DNA of 64,000 nt. Origin: Brevibacterium oceani (GTDB lineage Bacteria; Actinomycetota; Actinomycetes; Actinomycetales; Brevibacteriaceae). This document shows, piece by piece, positions 63,706 to 64,000 of the stretch. Position numbers and translations under genes: made by a program. The stretch's first letter is position 1; each line of letters begins with the position of its first letter. Below the pieces are notes generated by a model. That model had not been told where the DNA came from. It saw only the letters and a program-made list of their open reading frames with translations, and ran no database searches. The stretch covers positions 1 through 64,000 of the forward strand of contig NZ_JABKDE010000009.1 in assembly GCF_013623835.1 (NCBI RefSeq). The letters are read 5' to 3'.

Positions 63706-64000
63706 AACAGGCTCCCTCCGACCGTTTCGACCGTCGCCTGCTCGCGCCGATGATGCTCGGTGCGATGCTCAACCCGATCAACACCGCGATCATCGCGGTG
63801 GCTCTGACGCCGATCGGCATCGCCCTCGGCGCCCCTGCCTCCGAGGTGGTCTGGCTCGTCTCCGGCCTCTACCTCGCCACCGCGGTCGGCCAGCCCCTCG
63901 TCGGCCGCCTCGTCGACATCTTCGGGGTACGGACCCTCTTTCTCGCAGGCGGCGGGCTCGTCGCGATCGCCGGGACCATCGCACTGCTGGCACCAGAGAC
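63681..64000 (+). CDS. MFS transporter, N-terminal part (runs off the window)
   Basis: The open frame continues past the window end. Visible residues include PMMLGAMLNPINTAIIAVAL, ASEVVWLVSGLYLATAVGQP and the loop motif GRLVDIFGVRTLF, which match the first three helices of DHA2-type drug efflux pumps of the major facilitator superfamily. It overlaps marR by 4 bp. The true start may be 63681 or 63702 because of a 21-bp duplication. Confidence 0.82.
   Translation, partial: MRLDPRPMKQAPSDRFDRRLLAPMMLGAMLNPINTAIIAVALTPIGIALGAPASEVVWLVSGLYLATAVGQPLVGRLVDIFGVRTLFLAGGGLVAIAGTIALLAPE

Overview
The window comes from a high-GC Gram-positive chromosome, most likely an actinobacterium of the Brevibacterium type. 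The evidence is strong GC bias, frequent GTG starts, the smpB-ssrA pair, a class Ib nrdHIEF set with NrdR boxes, an actinobacterial sdhCDAB order, a mycothiol-type DinB/maleylpyruvate isomerase protein and a 4-guanidinobutyrase-like ureohydrolase. No prophage, transposase or CRISPR array is visible; most of the window is ordinary chromosome with catabolic and transport modules.

Layout. 1-2000: end of a probable M23 peptidase, smpB, tmRNA with a duplicated copy of its own 3' end upstream, and a DUF2993 protein. 2100-5120: NarL-type two-component pair and a DUF418 membrane protein. 5285-14431: two TPP-dependent decarboxylase-like enzymes, a sodium:solute symporter and a ureohydrolase, divergent from a PucR regulator, followed by a HisC-like aminotransferase; this could be a 2-ketoarginine to guanidinobutyrate route. 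14536-19867: MoxR / DUF58 / von Willebrand A / TPR operon. 19868-24495: nrdHIEF with a rich control region and a strong terminator. 25317-30223: D-Ala-D-Ala carboxypeptidase and sdhCDAB. 30636-38120: manC, M20 amidohydrolase, BMP-type lipoprotein, adenosine deaminase, FAD monooxygenase and another lipoprotein. 38329-44190: GNAT, MarR, sucCD, threonine aldolase and an e(P4)-like HAD phosphatase. 44336-50794: rtcB behind a highly self-complementary leader, a UspA protein, an MHS transporter, a methyltransferase and a PadR/HAAS pair. 50890-58545: a decayed HAD gene, then two APC permeases with an amidohydrolase and a nitrilase under TetR and GntR regulators. 58545-64000: ASCH and DinB-like proteins, GNAT, a frameshifted MatC-type carrier, tRNA-Leu, Bcp, an isochorismatase-like protein and a MarR-MFS pair cut by the window end.

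Beyond the genes, three sequence-level patterns stand out. (1) An 11-mer, CGCCGAGGYGG, occurs over forty times on both strands, both in coding linkers and in intergenic DNA. (2) Very long perfect inverted repeats (22-26 bp arms) of unrelated sequence sit at gene ends, and two diverged copies of one palindromic repeat are also present. (3) Many regulators and enzymes have a TANNNT hexamer 6-8 nt before the start codon, which implies leaderless mRNAs. Several regulators carry perfect palindromic operators over or beside these promoters.
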